A stretch of 64,000 bases of DNA. Source: Medicago truncatula. Taxonomy: Eukaryota; Streptophyta; Magnoliopsida; Fabales; Fabaceae. The position numbers and the translations under genes were made by a program. The stretch spans positions 8,008,001 through 8,072,000 of the forward strand of contig NC_053046.1 of NCBI RefSeq assembly GCF_003473485.1. Reading direction: 5' to 3'. Positions within the stretch are counted from its first letter, which is position 1. Each line of letters starts with the position of its first letter. Below the pieces are notes generated by a model. It saw nothing but the letters and a program-made list of their open reading frames with translations, made no database searches and was not told where the DNA came from. This document shows positions 22,556 to 34,329 of the stretch, piece after piece.

Positions 22556-25529
22556 ATGATGAAGCATTTTGCTTGGTTATTTCTTTTGGCCATTTTGGTC
22601 CATCAAGAGTGTTTCAATATCAATGTAGAAGCTGCTGGTGATGGTTTTGTCAGAACAAGAGGCATTCACTTTATGTTAAATGGAAATCCTTACTATGCAA
22701 ATGGCTTTAATGCTTACTGGTTAATGTATACAGCTTCTGATCCATCTCAGAGATTCAAGGTTTCTAATGCTTTCCGTGAAGCAACTAGTCATGGACTTAC
22801 TGTTGCTAGAACTTGGGCTTTCAGTGATGGTGGTTATAGTCCTTTGCAATATTCTCCTGGCTTCTACAATGAACAAATGTTTAAGGTACTTTATCTCATA
22901 AATTATTCAAGGTAAAAAAACCTTGAAAATCTTTCAATTTTTTTTTTTTTTTTTTTTTGTATTAATTGTATAGTTAAAAGGAAAGTGACCCTAGTAATCT
23001 AGAGTTCAAACACACTAAATAAAGTCTGACCAATTATTGTTTCAGTTAAAAAAATTGAAAGTTGTAAATTTTTTTGGTCTTAAACTTCCGTTTCCGGTCC
23101 TCCCCCGGGAAAAAGGGGCGAAAAAAGTTCAATTTAATATGTCATTTGGTAGTTGGATGTATTTTGTTTCTGATTTTCTATGTTTGTTTGTTTGAAGGGA
23201 TTGGATTTTGTTATATCTGAGGCTAGAAAGCATGGGATTAAGCTGATACTGAGCTTGGTGAACAATTATGAGAGTTTTGGAGGGAAGAAGCAGTATGTGA
23301 ACTGGGCTAGAAGTAATAATGGACAGTATTTGACATCAGATGATGATTTCTTTAGGAACCCTGTTGTTAAAGGTTTCTACATCAATCATGTTAAGGTCAG
23401 TAGAGCCCCTTTTGTCTTGTTTGGTAAAAAATGTATATGGAGATTATCATAAGGATAAAGCATTAGGAAATGAAATTTGCTTCCTTTTATTTTACATACA
23501 TAAATATATGTTTGTAGGAATGAAAACTCATTTTGAGAATTTTTAATAAAATCCGTGACTTTGATTGAGACTGCATCAATGGTGCTATTAATGCAGTCTC
23601 AATCACAGTCACAAATTTGCTAGCAATTGGCTGCAATTTAATACTTCACTCTTATTTATGAGTTACCATAATTAATCTTGCTTTTGAAATCTGATGATAA
23701 TTATATAATATATAGGAGGATTATAGTTTTGTTGTTAGGATTAGATAATTTGATGTGATTTATTTTCTTGCATCTTCCACAGACTGTTCTTAACAGGTAC
23801 AACAGTTTTACTGGAATTCATTATAAAGATGATCCAACAATCATGGCATGGGAGCTTATGAATGAACCTAGGTGTACATCAGATCCTTCAGGAAGGACTA
23901 TTCAGGTCAAGTATTATTCTTTTACTTGTTTCTTGCTCTTTCTTGATTCTTCCACCCCTTTTTCTTTTTTCTTTTTTTCTCTCTTTTCCTTTTGACTTTC
24001 CCCCCACTGCTTTTATTCCTCTTATTGATAGATCAAAACCTTGCACCGAAAGTACAGAATTAGCCAAATAAATTACACTTTAATTATTTTACAGATTTAA
24101 TTATGTACATATTTTACATATGCAATCGATCGATCATAATTGTTAAATCATTTGAAACTTTGATTTTTATCATAACTATTTTTAAAGTCACGTATATGAT
24201 TGATTGTGATTTGTTGACTATCTGCGTATCATAACTAAACCTATTTTTTAATCTTAAACAACTGGTTTCTAGTAGAAAAGTGTCTTATAATCTAAAGTCT
24301 TCCCAGTAGAAACTTTTGCGATAGTTTAAATGTGGCTTAATATGATTTAGACAAGTTTCACAAATCACGGGCCTGATTTTAAGGCCATGCCATACTTTCC
24401 ATGAGCTGACTCTGACTGTTTAACTTTTGATTATAATTTATAGGGTTGGATCACGGAAATGGCTTCTTTAGTGAAGTCCATTGACAGGAATCACTTATTG
24501 GAAGCTGGACTTGAAGGGTTTTATGGCCAATCAACACCACAAAGGACCAAATTTAATCCTACTATTAACAACATTGGGACAGACTTCATTGCCAACAATC
24601 GCATCCCAGGCATCGATTTTGCAACCGTTCATTGTTATCCCGACCAATGGTAACTAAAAATATAGTAGTGCCAAAATTTGAAAACTCGGATTTTTTAATT
24701 TGTTTACAACGCAATTTTGGGAGCATCCAAAGTTAATAATTCTTTATCACATTAGATTGTGAGCATATTCTAAGATTTAACTGATCAATACAATCAAATA
24801 AATCATTTTGAAATTTCATTAATTTTAGAAACAAATCATTTAACTTCTAACTATGTACATGTTGAGAATCACGATGAGTTTCACGAAATCACGGTATTAC
24901 CATGATTTTGTTGAAGCTTTAAAGAGTAACTTTTGTTAGAACAACGAACGATAGCTCACCATGATTCTGCCAAATTCATTGTTAGTCCAAATATACATGA
25001 TTTAATTGGATTAACTTTTCATATGCATCAATTACAATATAACAACTGTTTATTTCATTGCACAAACAGGGTACAAAGTTCAAATGAACAAGATCAGCTA
25101 TCATTTTTGAACAACTGGCTTAGTGCTCATTTCCTAGACGCACAATATGCACTAAAAAAACCAATTCTAGTTGCAGAATTTGGAAAATCATTTAAAGATT
25201 CAGGTTTCAGTAGTAACCAGAGAGATCAACTTTTCAATACCGTGTACTACAAGATATATGCGTCTGCGAAAAGAGGCGGTCCTGCGAGTGGAGCATTGTT
25301 CTGGCAACTTCTTACAGAAGGAATGGAATCTTTCGACGATGGCTATGGAATATTGCTTGGTCAGAGTACTTCTACCGCTAATGTCATTGCTCAGCAATCT
25401 CATAAACTATACCTTATTCGGAAGATTTATGCAAAGATCGCTAATGAACGACGATGGAAAAGAGCTAGATTTAACGGAAGAAGGTCTTCACGCGATGGTG
25501 GAAATAGAGGAGGACAAATTGGGTTTTGA
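22556..25529 (+). CDS. MAN7: mannan endo-1,4-beta-mannosidase (GH5), MAN7-like
   Basis: Five exons join in frame: 22556-22885, 23198-23395, 23783-23905, 24444-24649 and 25070-25529, giving 438 residues. The enzyme cleaves internal beta-1,4 links of mannans and galactomannans in the cell wall. A signal peptide (about 1-26: [18 protein letters not shown], then a cleavage region near NVEAA) directs secretion. GH5 landmarks are in place: [10 protein letters not shown] near residue 50, [24 protein letters not shown] with the acid/base Glu204, HCYPDQW (about 280-286), and ILVAEFGKS with the nucleophile Glu322. The C-terminal tail is Arg-rich ([12 protein letters not shown]), as in the MAN7 type. 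The intron pattern and length fit the plant family. Two adjacent ATGs open the frame; the first is used here. Assignment to MAN7 rather than MAN2 or MAN5 rests on memory of motifs such as YGQSTPQ and is less certain than the family. Confidence 0.94.
23556..23611. repeat. short hairpin in mannanase intron 2
   Basis: A 21-base arm starting TGACTTTGATTGAGACTGCA pairs with a reverse arm starting TGACTGTGATTGAGACTGCA with one mismatch, around a 14-base loop. The intron runs 23396-23782. It could be a tiny MITE core or a small-RNA hairpin; I see no target duplication. Confidence 0.6.
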
Positions 25530-27960
25530 AATTGGACTTTGGACTAGTAGTTACTTATTATTTGTGTTGTGTTGGGAAGACATTTACAAAGTATAGGTTT
25601 CTCTCTTTGAGATGAATCGGAATGTTTTTACGTCCAAGAGGGTAACTAAATTATATATACATGTTTTTATCGCCATGTTATGCTTTCGGCTTCACGTTTG
25701 TTTATTAGAGAAAGCTGAGGCTGCTTGAGTTTTTCTTTTGCATCTACTTGTGTTTTGGTTATCTAACAAGCACAGTAATGTTGTGTAATAGTACTGTTAG
25801 TTTTATTACATGTTTTTCTTGATCTTAATGAGTATTGAGATATTAAAAGATTATAATAACAAAAGCTTTCTTAATTGTGATTTCAAATTATAGTCCGCAA
25901 CTACAATTGCGGCCACAATATAAAGCATTTTGAGGTCTATGCAACGACATTGCAACTGTAATTTCAATCACTTCATGCCATACTTTCCCGAAATATAAAT
26001 ATTCGTAGCATAACTAGAAACGCAATTTTAAAACATCGACATTATTGTATTGGTCGAAGAAACCAAAAACTTGTTTTAGTTAAATTTAAGTAGTTCTGTA
26101 GCTAATGACAAATTCTAACCATAAGGAAACCTAAGCAAAATCCTGCAAATCTCAAAACAACAATAACTCTAACCAACAGATAAGATACAAATCATTCAGC
26201 ACAAAACTGTTCCATAGCCAGTACCACGAAATAGACAAAAAGACCCTAGAGCTGCTCCATAACTTTGTTTTCGTGTTCATGTAGATCATATGATCAATTA
26301 TAATCGATTCGTACATGACCACATGATAGCATTTGAAAGGAAAGACAATCTTGTTGAAAGCTGCATTTCATTCAGATTTCAGGGTTGTGGAATGGAGTGG
26401 GCTGCTTTCTTGTCCTGTTGGACATGGGCCTCATATGTGTGGACTTCACTTTGTGTAGAACTTTTTTCTCTCTATTTTGAGAAAATTTTATTTCATACCC
26501 CTTAACTTTACTCCTATCCCTACACACACATTTTCTTTGACATTTTGAAAAAATAAATATCTCCTACCTCACTCCACGAGATTCCAGCAAACTCAAACTT
26601 CGTATGAGCAATTGAATTATAGAGCGTTGTGGATTTAGATAATCCATTTTCTTAATATAATTAGTAGATCATATGATTAATTATATAGATTCGTACTCGT
26701 ACATGATCACATCAAGGTCTACAATTGCGGTTATAGTTACACCGTGATTCTTAATATCGCGTAAAATTTTGAACAAATGAAACCATTACATCCGCAATTG
26801 CACTCCAACGTGATAAACACAAAAACCTTGATGTTGCAACAATTGTCTTTTGGACATCATCATAGTTTAAAACCATAATTGTATTATGTTAATGAAGAAT
26901 ACAATAACATCTGTATCCTATGACTATTAGTTGGTTGATGATAAATTGATTTTGATGTGCTTTATACACTACTTTAGATTTGGTCTAAATACTTTATGGA
27001 CTAAATATTAAAAGTACTGAATGTGTTTTGCATTTGTTGACTTCATAGGGCTTAAATATTGTTAAATTGGGTAATTTTCAAATTTTATTTTTACTTGACA
27101 TTTAGATCTTGTGAAGACCATATATCTTGGGCTGCAAATATCTGAATTGGGTGATTTATGTGGCCATGGAAAGCTATGAGACATAGAGTAGGTAAGAAGA
27201 AAAAAAAACTACGAGACAGAACTATAGTTATTACAATTTACATATACAATTACAAGCATCGTCAAATTCAGTCAGATTTAACTTGAAAATAAGTCTCAAA
27301 GTCAAGGTGCAGCAAATGTTACCAACTCATGACATTTATTTGCTTGGTTTTGGGCACAGAATTTGAACAAGTAATTTAGTACATTACCGTCCTTTTCTTT
27401 GATTGAAGAAAAAGAATGCACGAGTGATGGTACTTTAAGCTGATTCAGAGGCTCACGTGAAATGCCACATCTTATCTAACAACTACTCTTTCACGCATAT
27501 TCTCATAACTTATTTCTTGACTAATTAAAATGAACTGATAAATAACCAATGCATATTATAAATACCACAAATAAATAAAAGTACGTATATATGATGTGTA
27601 TACGAATAAAACCACTTTTTGAATTGAAAAGAAGCAAATACTGCAAAGAGATACTGGAGGAGAGTAGATAGCAGCAGGTCCAATAATACAATTTCAGTAC
27701 GCCAGTTGTTAGAGCAGTTTTGATTCTGTTCTACTTCAATACATGCACGATTGGAATTAGTCAATTTTTCAGTGTATACTGTATTTCCAAAGCTTGACTT
27801 TTCTGTGGATAACTTTTTAGGAAAATTCTTGGTTATCCTCATAATTATTTTGGATATTTCTCTATACTTTGAAATTTATTTGAAATAATTAAAAATAAAA
27901 AATAATATTATATGGATTGATTGAATGTTGAGTATTCTATTCAATTAAATTTTAGAACAG
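25530..27960. other. 3' UTR of mannanase and repeat-bearing spacer
   Basis: The mannanase 3' UTR probably ends within the first 300 bases. At 25893-25995 and 26714-26835 there are related stretches built from GCAACTACAATTGCGG-like words (TGCGGCCACAATATAAAGCA, CCGCAATTGCACTCC), which look like worn copies of an interspersed repeat. A duplicated 45-base block is listed separately. No gene is recognised. Confidence 0.45.
26281..26712 (+). repeat. pair of direct repeats, 45 bp, 383 bp apart
   Basis: GTAGATCATATGATCAATTA at 26281-26325 recurs as GTAGATCATATGATTAATTA at 26664-26712, each followed by a GATTCGTAC..ACATGA(C/T)CACAT stretch. The spacer between them has no recognised feature. The second copy contains a small internal GTACTCGTAC duplication. 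Confidence 0.75.
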
Positions 27961-28098
27961 GGTCCCGTGAGCATATCTCAGTCGGTAGGATAATGCATTA
28001 TTACATGCAGGGGCCGGGGTTCGAACCCCGGACACCCCACTTATTCACCTTATAAGGTGAATTCTACCCACTAGATTAACCGACAAAAAATAAAAAAA
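27961..28098 (+). mobile_element. tRNA-derived SINE (full length)
   Basis: Starts GGTCCCGTGAGCATATCTCA; A box TATCTCAGTCGGT, B box GGTTCGAACCCCG, then CCCACTTATTCACCTTATA and AGGTGAATTCTACCCAC and an A-rich end. It is the best preserved copy of the family here. Imperfect flanking repeats (ATTTTAGAA / AATTTAGAA) are visible. Confidence 0.85.
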
Positions 28099-28298
28099 TT
28101 TAGAATGGTGAAGTGTTATCCTTTCCTAAAAGAAAATTGTTAACCTAATTTTTTTTTATATGAATATGTTATCTCTACGCACAACTAGGACAAAGATTAA
28201 TTGTTGGATTCAAATAGAACCGCAATCATAACAAAGCTATGTCTCAAAAGATTTAATACATTGCATTGCCAAACTAGATAAAATCAAGCACTGTTGAG

Positions 28299-28306
28299 TA
28301 TAAAAG
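28299..28306 (+). promoter_or_regulatory. TATA box
   Basis: TATAAAAG lies 88 bases before the ATG at 28387, predicting a 5' UTR of about 55 bases. Its position shows that the open frame reaching back to a TTG at 28294 cannot be coding there. Confidence 0.7.
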
Positions 28307-28386
28307 AGGCTCTCAAGTCTCATCTTCCCCCTCTCCTCCTCTTAAAAAAACTTCCCTATTTCTCTCTCTATTGCTCCATTATTTCC

Positions 28387-28902
28387 ATGGAAGCATTCAA
28401 CTTGAGCAACTTCAAAACAGAGAAACAAAGCTTCATGTCAACACACAATCTTTTCACCAGCATTACCAAAACGCTTCGCCTTCTTGAGTTATGCTTAGCT
28501 CTCCTCTTCCTCTTATGGCTCCTCACTCGTCTCCCTTTCTTCCTCAATATCTCGTCTGACTTCCTCCGAAGCCCTCTCTTCGTCTTCGCCCTCTCCAACG
28601 CTATCATCGCCGCCCTCCTCGTTCAGTCTGACCTCCTCTCCTCCTCTTCATCCGCCAATTCTGCAGCTCCAGTGGATGAACAGATTAAGGACAGTTCTAA
28701 GGATGATATAGATTCATGCTATGCAACAGGTTCTGGTAACTTGGGAAGAAAGGTTTATAGTCGAAGTCAGTCTCTGCCGGAGAAGGAGAAGGTGAGGGAA
28801 GTTTTGTATCCGGAGGATAAGCTAAGTAATGAAGAGTTTCAGCGTACGATAGAAGCTTTCATTGCAAAGCAAATGAGGTATCTAAGGGAGGAATCATGTT
28901 AA
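28387..28902 (+). CDS. DUF4408-like small membrane protein, single exon
   Basis: 171 residues from the ATG in CCATGG, which is placed correctly behind the TATA box. Two hydrophobic segments are seen: about 38-55 (LLELCLALLFLLWLLTRLPF region) and about 64-80 (LFVFALSNAIIAALLVQ). A Ser-rich linker, an acidic stretch and a charged C-terminus follow (NEEFQRTIEAFIAKQMRYLR, then EES). The hydrophobic N-terminal block and the EEF.RTIEAFIA+..R.LREE end match the layout of plant DUF4408 (and DUF761-tailed) proteins. Their molecular role is not established, so I give none. Coding GC is high in the hydrophobic part because of CTC/TTC codons. Confidence is good for the gene and moderate for the family name. 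Confidence 0.8.
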   Translation: MEAFNLSNFKTEKQSFMSTHNLFTSITKTLRLLELCLALLFLLWLLTRLPFFLNISSDFLRSPLFVFALSNAIIAALLVQSDLLSSSSSANSAAPVDEQIKDSSKDDIDSCYATGSGNLGRKVYSRSQSLPEKEKVREVLYPEDKLSNEEFQRTIEAFIAKQMRYLREESC

Positions 28903-29387
28903 CATATACTACTATTATTAACATTGAATTTGAAATAATAGGAAGAAAGGAAATTCGGTTTTGAAATCAAAATTACTATTCCTTTTACAAGTTTTAGGCT
29001 TGTGTTATGTGTAATAGCATTAGCCACTGATTGATAAATGTTGTTAAAGATAAATTAGATACGGTTATTGTTAACTAGTGCTTACAATTTCTTACCTGAG
29101 TCTACTCAAAAAATTCAAAGTTTTAGTTTGACATTAGACCTAAATCTTACCTTGTTTAATAAGGTTATGTTAACAAGTGCTCTAAAAACATTTGTTAAGA
29201 AAAATAAAAGTAGTAAATTTACATTAAAATCAATAAGTTTTTAATTTTTAAAAACTGAATTCACTATTTTTCACTCAACTTCGCTCATGATTTCATATCG
29301 TTGCTTTTAATTTTAGACTCAATTTTTATCTTAAAATATTAACCTCAATTTCATTGTCTTCGTTTGATAATATTTATAAGAAGAATG

Positions 29388-29553
29388 ATAATAAGTGTCC
29401 TTATGACACTGTCTAAACAATTAAAAATAGTAACTTTTACACAAAAAATTATGTAATTATGATTTTCTTTTATGTGTATAATTTGTATTTCCAAGTCAAA
29501 ATTTCTTTTTATGGATTTTTTAAACAATGTCTTTAAAAACACTTGCTAGCTTG
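29388..29553. repeat. small MITE, related to 20429-20592
   Basis: About 166 bases. The left end AATAAGTGTCCTTATGACAC runs into TGTCTAAACAATTAAAAA; the right end reversed gives AAGCTAGCAAGTGTTTTTAA and GACATTGTTTAAAAA. A further left-end-like copy (TGTTAACAAGTGCTCTAAAA, then TTTGTTAAGAAAA) lies at about 29165-29205, so two elements may be side by side. Confidence 0.5.
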
Positions 29554-29559
29554 AAAATA

Positions 29560-30714
29560 TTAAGCTTGAAGAGGGATGTTCAGAAAAAAAAAACCTTGAG
29601 AACTACTCACAAGAGGTAAAGATACATATCTTATTCAATCATAGTTCAATGTTTGAAAGAACTCAGTTGTGAGAGTTGATAAGAAAATACATATAGTTTT
29701 TGGTTAAGAATCGCTATCAATTATAACTTGTATCATGAGCAGTCATGTTGGGTTATACAAACAAGTTACTTAGGGGGAAAAAAGCAGAAGCTCGGAGAAG
29801 AACGTCATGATCAAAGCACGTGTTTTTTCCCCTCAAGATGAAGGCCTGTTCGGACCAAGGAGGAGGCTACCAAAGCTCTTGCTTTAGGTTCTCAAAAGAT
29901 AAAACATTTGCTTTAGAACAAAGATACCATGAAATGGTTGCTCGATGTACCCATACAAATTGCTGACCTGGTTGACAAAGGTCGATCAGGGTTGCTATCC
30001 GCTCAAATTTTACACACAAAAACAAACAATCGGAAGTTATGACTAAATCGAGGGCAAAATTGAAGTGTTTATTGAACATCTTTCTATGATAAAATACTTA
30101 AAAATTCTAATTATAAGCCTCTTTTTTGCGGTACTTAGCAACCTCTAGTTGGGTCAGTATTGCATAGCGTGAAGATACAACTAATCGGGGTTCTTTAGGA
30201 AATGTGATTTCCTGCTGTTACAACAAGGTGTTGTAATCCATACTAATTGTCCGATCAAATGTGTACAATTGTTTTAATTTAAAAATTAAAAAAAAAAACA
30301 CAATTTTTAATCTTAATTATTCAATTTAAGATAAATGGCAACGATCAAAAACTGCATGAAACTACTTAAAACTATTACAAGAGCAAATCTAGGTCCATTC
30401 TTAGATACTCATGAAATGTCTTAAAAGTTTGGGTTGACATTGTATGTTCCAACAACAACAAAAATCAATTTAATTGAGTCTTACTACTTTCTTTGTTTTT
30501 ATTTTTTTATGGTAAATTTCTTTATCACTTTCACAATTCATGCAAAAGAGAAGTTTTTAGTTTTTTTTTTTTTTTTAATTCTAAAAAGTTATTGCCATGA
30601 AAATATATAAGGCTATATCATACACTAATTCGTCCATTTTCAATTAAAAATATGCATCTTGAATTTTTACATTATTAAAATCTGTATAATATTGAGATAA
30701 AAAAAAATTGTATA
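29560..30714. other. intergenic, no gene seen
   Basis: AT-rich spacer. No reliable coding region. Around 29770-30060 base composition is more even, but all frames are interrupted and no domain is recognised. Confidence 0.4.
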
Positions 30715-30848
30715 TTTTTTTTGGTCAAGTAGTTTAGTGACTAAAATTTACATTTTTCAGGAAGAATAAGTGGGGTGTTCAGGATTCGAACTCCGACCTC
30801 TACATATAATAATGCATGTCCCTGCGAACTGAGTTAAGTTTATAGGCA
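30715..30848 (-). mobile_element. tRNA-derived SINE (minus strand)
   Basis: Read on the minus strand: GTGCCTATAAACTTAACTCA with an A box, GGAGTTCGAATCCTG as B box, CACCCCACTTATTC, TTTTAGTCACTAAACTAC and a poly(A) end (poly(T) on the plus strand at 30715-30722). Confidence 0.8.
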
Positions 30849-31007
30849 CATATGTATAATTTTGTTTGTGTTACAAAAGGTTGTTTTGTGAGGAGGATAT
30901 ATGGTTGGTTTGGGCATAAATGTAACTCAAAAAAATGTTGGCTGGGGAGGTTTGATTCATTCTTCTGTCCATTATTACAAATAAATTAACTTTAATGTAT
31001 TAATATA

Positions 31008-31143
31008 TTTTTTGATTTGGTCAAGTAGTCTAATTGTTGGACCTTACACATTTTAAATATAGAGAAATGTTGAGTTTGAGATTCGAACTCTAACCCATGC
31101 ATAATATTATCCTTACAGCTATCAACTAAGTTATGCTCACATG
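31008..31143 (-). mobile_element. tRNA-derived SINE (minus strand, worn)
   Basis: On the minus strand GTGAGCATAACTTAGTTGAT holds the A box and GAGTTCGAATCTCAAAC the B box; the end carries AGACTACTTGACC and an A run. It lies only 160 bases from the previous copy in the same orientation. Confidence 0.7.
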
Positions 31144-31589
31144 CCAACACATTAACATTCCTTCCCAAAAAAAAAACCACAATAACATAAATGTAATTAA
31201 AAATATCAATATATAATCCAATATCAAATATAACAATACAACACAACACAAAATTCATAATAGCATAAAATATGTCTTCGGCTATAAGGGATATCATCAC
31301 AACTAAACATACAATTAATATCACTCTTGTTCAACCTCCCAAATAACAAATTCGACATCGTACCAAGTATTGTTTGATATTTGATATAAAACCATAAGAC
31401 TATAATATATAATCTTAATTGTAATCGAAAAAGATTAGATGTTGCCTCCATCATCTCGCGTTCAAAGGTGAATTAGGTTCACTTACAATATCAGTCGACT
31501 GAAGTTGAAAAAGTAAACACTTCATTAGTTAAAATACTTGGGAAACACGTGAGATCAGGGTCTTTTTTAGCATCTTTGGTGAATCTTGG

Positions 31590-31700
31590 GAGGTTCAAAA
31601 GTGAAGATCCTTAGAAAATCAAAGGCTAAGGTTGGTTATTTTTGGGGGTTAGATTCTATAGTTGGGAAATAATTAGGAAACACCTTGGGTAGTTAAATCA
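31590..31700 (+). repeat. fragment of the LTR-like repeat at 50200
   Basis: GGGTTAGATTCTATAGTTG followed by GAAACACCTTGG and TAGTTAAATCA matches 50259-50310 in order. It is probably a worn piece of the same LTR retrotransposon family, which I tentatively place in Copia. Confidence 0.4.
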
Positions 31701-31739
31701 GTGAGAAACCGGAAACCAACCAAAAAATTGAAAAACCTA

Positions 31740-32215
31740 ACATTTGAGATGATTCTCATGGTGAGACCCACGGGTTGGATTGAGGTTTTGAGCTCACTCC
31801 GTATAGTTGGTCCGCCTCGTTTAGCCCGTTGAAAAAATAGGCCATGATGGGCTGGCCCGGCCCGTAGGTTCATCAAAAAATATTTATTTAATTTTTTATT
31901 AAGTGACCCAATTTTTAAGTTTTTGCCTTTTATAACAATTGAACAATTCTTTATTAAACAATTGTTTTTTTCTTTCGATAGGATTAGAATGAGAATAAAA
32001 TGATATGAGAAAATAAAAATGACTTTTTACAACGGTAACATTTTTTTAATAACATTTGTCAAATAAAAAATATTTTGGGAAAAAATTATTAGACGGGTCA
32101 ACCTACCAACCCGCCTCAAGTTGGCCCGCCCCAGCCTCATTTTTTTATGTGCTAATAGCGGACTTGACATAAACAGGACGAACTAGTCCACATTGCCATA
32201 TCTAGTTAGATCGTG
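31740..32215. repeat. GC-rich CCCGCC/GGCCCGG repeat, possible non-autonomous transposon
   Basis: Two GC-rich blocks (GTTGGTCCGCCTCGTTTAGC with GGGCTGGCCCGGCCCG, and ACCCGCCTCAAGTTGGCCCG) face each other around an AT-rich centre, in a sequence style common to plant hAT-type MITEs. I cannot fix ends or a target duplication. Confidence 0.35.
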
Positions 32216-32342
32216 CTACTCTGGTACTATTTTGAAAAATAAAATAAAAAATGAAAAAGACTCTAGCAAGCTCATAGTAAGTGATCGCAACAAGTTATCT
32301 CAGACTATTAAGGCAGGAAAGACAACAAAAGATAATGAGCAG

Positions 32343-32915
32343 TAGGCATGGTAATGGGGTGGGGTGGGGACAGGTTTTACCTTCCCAGTCTCCGTATCCA
32401 ACGGAGATGAGAAATCAAATCTCATCCCCGTCTCCGACGGGTTCGGGGTATCCCCGACCCATCCTCATCCCCACAATGGATAATTTTCTTCTAATAAAAA
32501 TAAATGTATTTTTTAGCCACGAGTACAATGCTGTAATGCATTATCCAACAAAGAGATAATGATGATCGATGACTATGGTGATTGAGAAGAAAGAGGTTGA
32601 GAGTGTGATATTTGGTAGGAGAAAAAAAAGAACTATGATGAGTGTCATTTGAAAGACTGAGACTCTGACTGTTTGAGTGGAATAATTTAGGGTTTAGGTT
32701 TTCCTTTATATAAAAGGGGTAGTAAATTGATTTTCTACATTCAGAACGGGTTTGCGTATGAGTTCGAGATGAGTACCTATATCCCTGTTACCCATTCAGT
32801 ACCCGTGTTTTGAAATCGGGGAAAACTCTCAAATCCAGTTTATACGGGAAAAACCTATCAAATTGGATTTGGTTCAGATGTATGCCCGCATGCATTAGTT
32901 TTGTTGTCATGCCTA
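32343..32915. mobile_element. hAT-type non-autonomous element
   Basis: A 573-bp element with ends TAGGCATGGTAATGGGG and, on the reverse of the right, TAGGCATGACAACAAAA. The TAGGxATGGCAA end is typical of a widespread plant hAT group. Flanks AATGAGCAG (32334-32342) and ATTGAGCAG (32916-32924) match at 8 of 9 positions. Inside are GGGTGGGGTGGGG and CCCCGTCTCCGACGGG-like blocks. The 92-codon frame at 32281 only runs across the end of this element and is not a gene. Confidence 0.75.
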
Positions 32916-32924
32916 ATTGAGCAG

Positions 32925-34329
32925 AGATAATCCAAATTTGTAGGATGTGTTAGTTGCATTAAAAATCGGGAAAAAAAAATGAACAAAGCACACACAACAA
33001 TTTTTTTTTTTTTGGTAGTAACACACACAACAAATTTTATTATTATTATTTTTTTGTTTGTGCTCAATGACATTAAAGCTAATCCTACAAATTGGTGGCA
33101 ATCAAAGGACGACCATCAACCGAAATATTTTGCAAAGGTGTCTGGAGGGAAGAGTTTAAAACTTCATCATAAAAAAATAAACAATATTAAATTAAAGATT
33201 TTACGTGGACTTTAATTTTTAGTGGTGTAAAACTATGAAAATTATGTATTTGTTACATGATACTTCGAGAGAAGTACATTTTAAAATTTCAAGTTAACAT
33301 TATTATGTCAACGTAAATGAATTTTGAAAATTTAAAAATTTAATATTATTGTCAAGTTTTTTATATTTATTAAAAAATGGAATTTCAGTTTTTTGTTTTT
33401 TATTTAAATTGCTCGAATTACTTCATATGTTCCATATATTTACACTAGAAGACGTGTAAGCGACAAATGTGATATTTAGAGAGAAAAAAACTGTCCATAT
33501 AAACATAACTCATTTGGTAAAGATAATGCATTGTTGTATGCATGGACCGGATTCAAACCTCGGAAGAAAAAAACATGCAGGTGTAGAGACTAGATGAGGG
33601 TTACCGAATATACTTTTATTGCACATGTTATTACAATCTTTTTTTTGTTACATTATGATATTTTTTGGTTACACATGTTGTTAGAATCTTATATAATGCA
33701 TCACAAGAAAAAAGAAATCTTACGTAATGCAATTAGAAACTCAAGGGATTCGAAAAAAAATCTTACATAATCCAATTAAAAACTAAAATTAGCTTCTAAC
33801 TAACTTCAAAGAGCTTCAAGTCTACAATGAAGTGTATTTTATTTTTTTGAAGTACTCGTTTATTTTTTTATTTTTTGGTCAAGAAGGAATACGTACTCGT
33901 TTATATAATAAATATATATTTTTGATCAAGATATTATTAAATTTTTACGGACGTTTATATTATAAGTGGACTCATTTTAATATTTGTTCCCACCGTCCTT
34001 TGATTAGTGATACTTTCCACAAGAATCTCGTCAAAAACAGATGGTTCACCTTTGCTGTACGTCAGACCCAGATTTTTTTTTTTGATGAAAAAATTTAGAA
34101 TGAAAGAATTGTGTCTAGTGATCTATATTTAAATCTCTTTAACAACACTAACGAGAATTGAACCCCATAACCTCATAATCAATGATATGTCTTTTTATTG
34201 TTAGATAAAATTCTCAAAATGAATGTAATTACCCGTTTTGATTAATAAATATAAATAGTATACGTCTCAGTAAGCATGATTGAATTGATAAACAAAAGTA
34301 AAAGGTAGTATAAAAAAGAAAAGGGGATT
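32925..34329. other. intergenic with one SINE
   Basis: AT-rich, with T/A homopolymers. It holds the truncated SINE at 33493-33573; no gene is seen. Open frames here (for example 33832-34098) are low-complexity Phe/Ile/Lys-rich reading of AT-rich sequence. Confidence 0.4.
33493..33573 (+). mobile_element. tRNA-derived SINE, short version
   Basis: GTCCATATAAACATAACTCA with A box, then GCATTGTTGTATGCATGG and B-box region GGATTCAAACCTCGG, directly followed by an A-rich end. It lacks the CTTATTCACC tail module, as does the copy at 36525. Confidence 0.65.

Noticed and set aside
24933-25069. Extra N-terminal codons before mannanase exon 5
   Set aside because: This is intron sequence read through; the acceptor at 25068-25069 joins exon 4 to give the family's DQW motif.
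28294-28386. N-terminal extension of the DUF4408-like protein
   Set aside because: It starts at TTG and overlaps the TATA box. The ATG at 28387 is the sensible start.
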